DNA of 64,000 nt. Origin: Christensenella sp. UBA7588 (GTDB taxonomy: Bacteria > Bacillota > Clostridia > Christensenellales > CAG-917). Shown in pieces: positions 61,380 through 64,000 of the stretch. The notes below the pieces were generated by a model. It saw nothing but the letters and a program-made list of their open reading frames with translations, ran no database searches and had not been told where the DNA came from. Within the stretch, counting starts at the first letter, position 1; the number at the start of each line of letters is the position of its first letter. The DNA is taken from contig DLKM01000025.1 in assembly GCA_002478945.1 (NCBI GenBank), forward strand, positions 2,322 through 66,321. Direction: 5' to 3'. A program made the position numbers and the translations under genes.

Positions 61380-63078
61380 TTTTCTTCTCCGACAAAGACT
61401 GTTTGTATCTTTGCGCCCACGCTTTCATTTCGAGAGCGTGAGGTACGGCATACTTGCTGTAATCGTTTCCACCGATAAGGCGCGCAACCTCGTCGGTATC
61501 GTCCTCGAGCAAATCGACGTGCGTAAGCGTTTTTCCGTTTTGAGTCGATTTTGCAATGAGATAATGGCTGTCTGCCATAGCGGCAAGCGAAGGCATATGC
61601 GTGACGGCAATAACCTGCCTATTGCGAGAGATGTTGCACATCTTCTCCGACACGACCGCAGATATGTTGCCCGAAATTCCGGTATCTATCTCGTCAAACA
61701 CCATAGTACCTATGCCGTCGATGCCTGCAACGATGTTTTTGAACGCAAGCATAAATCGCGACATTTCGCCGCCCGAAATAATCTTTGCGAGCGGTTTCAA
61801 CGGTTCTCCCACGTTGGGAGAAATCAAAAACTCGAGCGTGTCTGCGCCGTCTGCGCTTATTTCGTCTGCGTCTTCGGTCGTTGCAATATCGACCTTGAAA
61901 GTCGAACCGCTCATTCCGAGGTCGCAAAGTTCTTTCGTTATGTCTTTTTCGAATTTTACCGCCGTTTTCCTGCGAAGTTCCGTAAGTTTTGCGGCGGACG
62001 AAAGCAATTCTTTTTGCGCTTTTGCAATATCTTTTTCGAGTTTTTCAACCGTTTCCGATGCGTTTTGGAGCATATTTGCCTGCTCTGTCGCTTCGAGATA
62101 GAACTTTTGCAATGCGTCGTAACTGCCGCCGTACTTGTGAAGAATCGTGCGCACGACTTCGAGCCTTTCTTCGATTTTTTCAGCCGAACGAGCGTCGAAA
62201 TCGAGCCTTTCAAGCATATCCTCGAGAGTGTCGCTTATATCTGCAATTTCGACTTTTGCGCTGTCAAGCCTGTCGGTCAGGGGCGCAATCGCGTCGTCGT
62301 ACGATGATATTGTACCGAGGAGCGAGGAACAGTTTTTGATTGATGCGCTTACGCTCGACGAGTCGTATCCGTCCAAAATGCGCTTTGCGTCCGACAATGC
62401 GGAAAGAATCTTTTCCATATTGCGAATACGCTTGCGTTGCGCCAAAAGTTCTTCTTCCTCTCCGTCTTTTACGTCGGCTTTTTCTATTTCGTCAATCTGA
62501 TAAGTAAGAACGTCGAGACGGCGTTCTCTCTCGTCCGCATTGCCGAATTTCGCAAATTCACGCTTTAACGAATGATATTTTTTGTGCAAATCCCCGACTT
62601 CTTCTTTGGCTTTTGCGACAGCCGCGCCGCCGATATTATCGAGCAATTTGACGTGATTTGCGCTCTTTAGCAAGGACTGATGCTCGTGCTGACCGTGTAT
62701 GTCGACGAGAAGTTCCGTTAGTCCTTTAAGAACGGACAACGTTGACAATCTGCCGTTGATTCTGCACTCGTTTTTGCCGTCTACGCTCATTTTTCTGCGC
62801 AGAATAAGTACGTCCTCGACTTCTATGCCCAAGTCTTGCAAATATGCGTCCACGGACGGAGTAAGATAGTTTTCGAATACAGCCTGAACGACGGCGCAAT
62901 CCGTGCCGTAGCGAATAAGCGATTTGTCCGCTCTTTCGCCTAATACGAAATTGAGCGAGTCGATAATAATCGACTTGCCCGCGCCCGTTTCGCCGCTCAG
63001 GACGTTCAAACCGTCGGTAAGCGTCAATTCCAGCCTGTCAATCAAGGCTATGTTTTCTATCGATAATTGTGATAGCAT
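61372..63078 (-). CDS. recN: DNA repair protein RecN
   Basis: A 568-residue SMC-like ATPase for double-strand-break repair. Walker A SGETGAGKSIIIDSLNFVLG (about 28-47), VDIHGQHEHQSLL, a central coiled coil, and ISGGEMSRFMLAFK, MVFDEIDTGISG and QVIAVTHMPSLAAM at the C-terminal half. Complete. 18 bp after argR; argR-recN is a classic Bacillota pair. Confidence 0.97.
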   Translation of the reverse strand: MLSQLSIENIALIDRLELTLTDGLNVLSGETGAGKSIIIDSLNFVLGERADKSLIRYGTDCAVVQAVFENYLTPSVDAYLQDLGIEVEDVLILRRKMSVDGKNECRINGRLSTLSVLKGLTELLVDIHGQHEHQSLLKSANHVKLLDNIGGAAVAKAKEEVGDLHKKYHSLKREFAKFGNADERERRLDVLTYQIDEIEKADVKDGEEEELLAQRKRIRNMEKILSALSDAKRILDGYDSSSVSASIKNCSSLLGTISSYDDAIAPLTDRLDSAKVEIADISDTLEDMLERLDFDARSAEKIEERLEVVRTILHKYGGSYDALQKFYLEATEQANMLQNASETVEKLEKDIAKAQKELLSSAAKLTELRRKTAVKFEKDITKELCDLGMSGSTFKVDIATTEDADEISADGADTLEFLISPNVGEPLKPLAKIISGGEMSRFMLAFKNIVAGIDGIGTMVFDEIDTGISGNISAVVSEKMCNISRNRQVIAVTHMPSLAAMADSHYLIAKSTQNGKTLTHVDLLEDDTDEVARLIGGNDYSKYAVPHALEMKAWAQRYKQSLSEKKND

Positions 63079-63096
63079 TTTTCAAATACGCTGAAA

Positions 63097-63570
63097 TCAG
63101 CTGTAAAGTCTGTTTGCTTCGAGCAAATCTTCGAGACGACGGCGCACCGTGTCGACGTGTTCCACACCGTCAACCGCAACGAATATCGTATTGTCTCCCG
63201 CCACTACGCCGAGAACTTCGTCGTAGGAAAGTTTGTCGATAAGCTCTGCGGCAGGACCTGCGCTTCCGACTTCGGTACGCAACACTATAAGGTTGCCCGA
63301 GCTTCTTATGGAAAGCACGGTGTTTTTGAACATATTGAGATACTTATCCGCGGCATTTGTTTCTTTTTGTTGTTGAGCGGCATATTTGTAATGTCTGCCG
63401 TCGCTTGCAAGCGTTTTAATTATTCCCATATCCTTAATATCTCTGGAAATAGTAGCTTGCGTTACGTTGAAGCCTTCCTGACGCAAATAATCTACGAGTT
63501 CTTCTTGCGTGTCAATGTCGTGTTTTGAAATGATGTCCAAAATCTTGAGTTGACGATTTGCTCTAGCCAT
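63097..63570 (-). CDS. argR: Arginine repressor
   Basis: A 157-residue regulator of arginine metabolism. The N-terminal winged helix has TQEELVDYLRQEGFNVTQATISRDIKDM, and the C-terminal arginine-binding, hexamer-forming domain has GSAGPAAELID and VVAGDNTIFVAVD. The start at 63570 follows AAGGTGACTATT; the three upstream codons are less likely. Confidence 0.95.
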   Translation of the reverse strand: MARANRQLKILDIISKHDIDTQEELVDYLRQEGFNVTQATISRDIKDMGIIKTLASDGRHYKYAAQQQKETNAADKYLNMFKNTVLSIRSSGNLIVLRTEVGSAGPAAELIDKLSYDEVLGVVAGDNTIFVAVDGVEHVDTVRRRLEDLLEANRLYS

Positions 63571-63594
63571 AATAGTCACCTTATCCTTTGAGGT

Positions 63595-64000
63595 TTACTT
63601 TGCGGTAACTCCCCATACGTTCATCTTTTGAAGTAGTTTTTTATAAAAATCATCGTTATCCGAAGTAACGAATTTTGCGGTATTTAAAGATTTTGCCACT
63701 TTTACGCAGTCCCCGTCGCGCAAACTTGCGATATGTCGTCCGTCTACGAAAACGTTTGCGTTTTCTGCGCCGTGTAAAGTCAGAGTAACCGAAGCGTCTG
63801 AGCCAACGACGAGCGGTCTCGAATGCAACGAATGCGCGCAAATCGGGTTGACGACCAACGCTTTGACGTTCGGCGCAAGCACCGGTCCGCCTGCCGACAA
63901 CGAATAAGCCGTCGAACCTGTCGGAGAGGAAACTATCGCCCCGTCGCTGTGGTACGAGTCGACAAAACGTCCGTCAATGCTCAAGTCCACGAATATCGGT
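63595..64000 (-). CDS. nadK: NAD kinase, partial (5' part beyond the window)
   Basis: About 135 C-terminal residues are visible; the frame runs off the right edge. SDGAIVSSPTGSTAYSLSAGGPV is the NAD kinase signature around the substrate site, and ICAHSLHSRPLVV follows. The enzyme makes NADP from NAD. It lies upstream of argR-recN. Confidence 0.93.
   Translation of the reverse strand, partial: PIFVDLSIDGRFVDSYHSDGAIVSSPTGSTAYSLSAGGPVLAPNVKALVVNPICAHSLHSRPLVVGSDASVTLTLHGAENANVFVDGRHIASLRDGDCVKVAKSLNTAKFVTSDNDDFYKKLLQKMNVWGVTAK

Overview
The window looks like a chromosome segment from an uncultured low-to-moderate GC Bacillota, probably a gut Clostridia lineage. This is an inference from gene order and gene families, not from a marker gene. 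Support comes from the ruvX-DUF1292 pair, a YlxR/YlxQ-containing rimP-nusA-infB cluster, a PolC-like gene after ispG, a YnbB homologue after miaA, MutS2, and clear TTGACA/TATAAT promoters.

Left arm (1-25.7 kb, + strand): a TetR regulator with an ABC exporter; ruvX and a DUF1292 gene; rpsB-tsf; pyrH; a lipoprotein; an envelope and isoprenoid operon frr-uppS-cdsA-dxr-rseP-ispG ending in a PolC-like protein with no polymerase core; and a translation cluster rimP-nusA-rnpM-ylxQ-infB-rbfA-nrnA-truB-ribF followed by an endonuclease IV gene. Structured intergenic repeats lie around 4.3-4.7 kb and 7.6-8.0 kb.

Middle (about 26.5-39.4 kb): an accessory element that I read as a filamentous-phage (inovirus-like) prophage. 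It has an HUH rolling-circle initiator, a Zot/pI-like membrane ATPase, a large signal-peptide plus C-terminal-anchor protein like pIII, several single-pass membrane proteins, a 35-residue one-helix peptide, and a hairpin-rich intergenic region just before rep. Its left part holds a run of six adjacent Xre-type repressor genes (seven helix-turn-helix domains) transcribed leftward. They face a consensus rightward promoter whose spacer is filled by an 18-bp palindrome. About 200 bp containing the 3' end of rep is present at both ends. No integrase is visible.

Right arm (39.7-64 kb, mostly - strand): miaB-mutS-mutL-miaA-ynbB; a class A penicillin-binding protein (+); a cysteine desulfurase/thiI pair with mutS2 (no Smr domain) and a small membrane protein; pheS-pheT; an unknown membrane-anchored protein; RNase P RNA; and nadK (partial)-argR-recN with a small membrane protein.

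Most interesting: the repressor array with its operator set, the inovirus-like element and its structured ssDNA-type origin, the two related cloverleaf-like repeats in the element, the polymerase-less PolC at the polC locus, and MutS2 lacking Smr.
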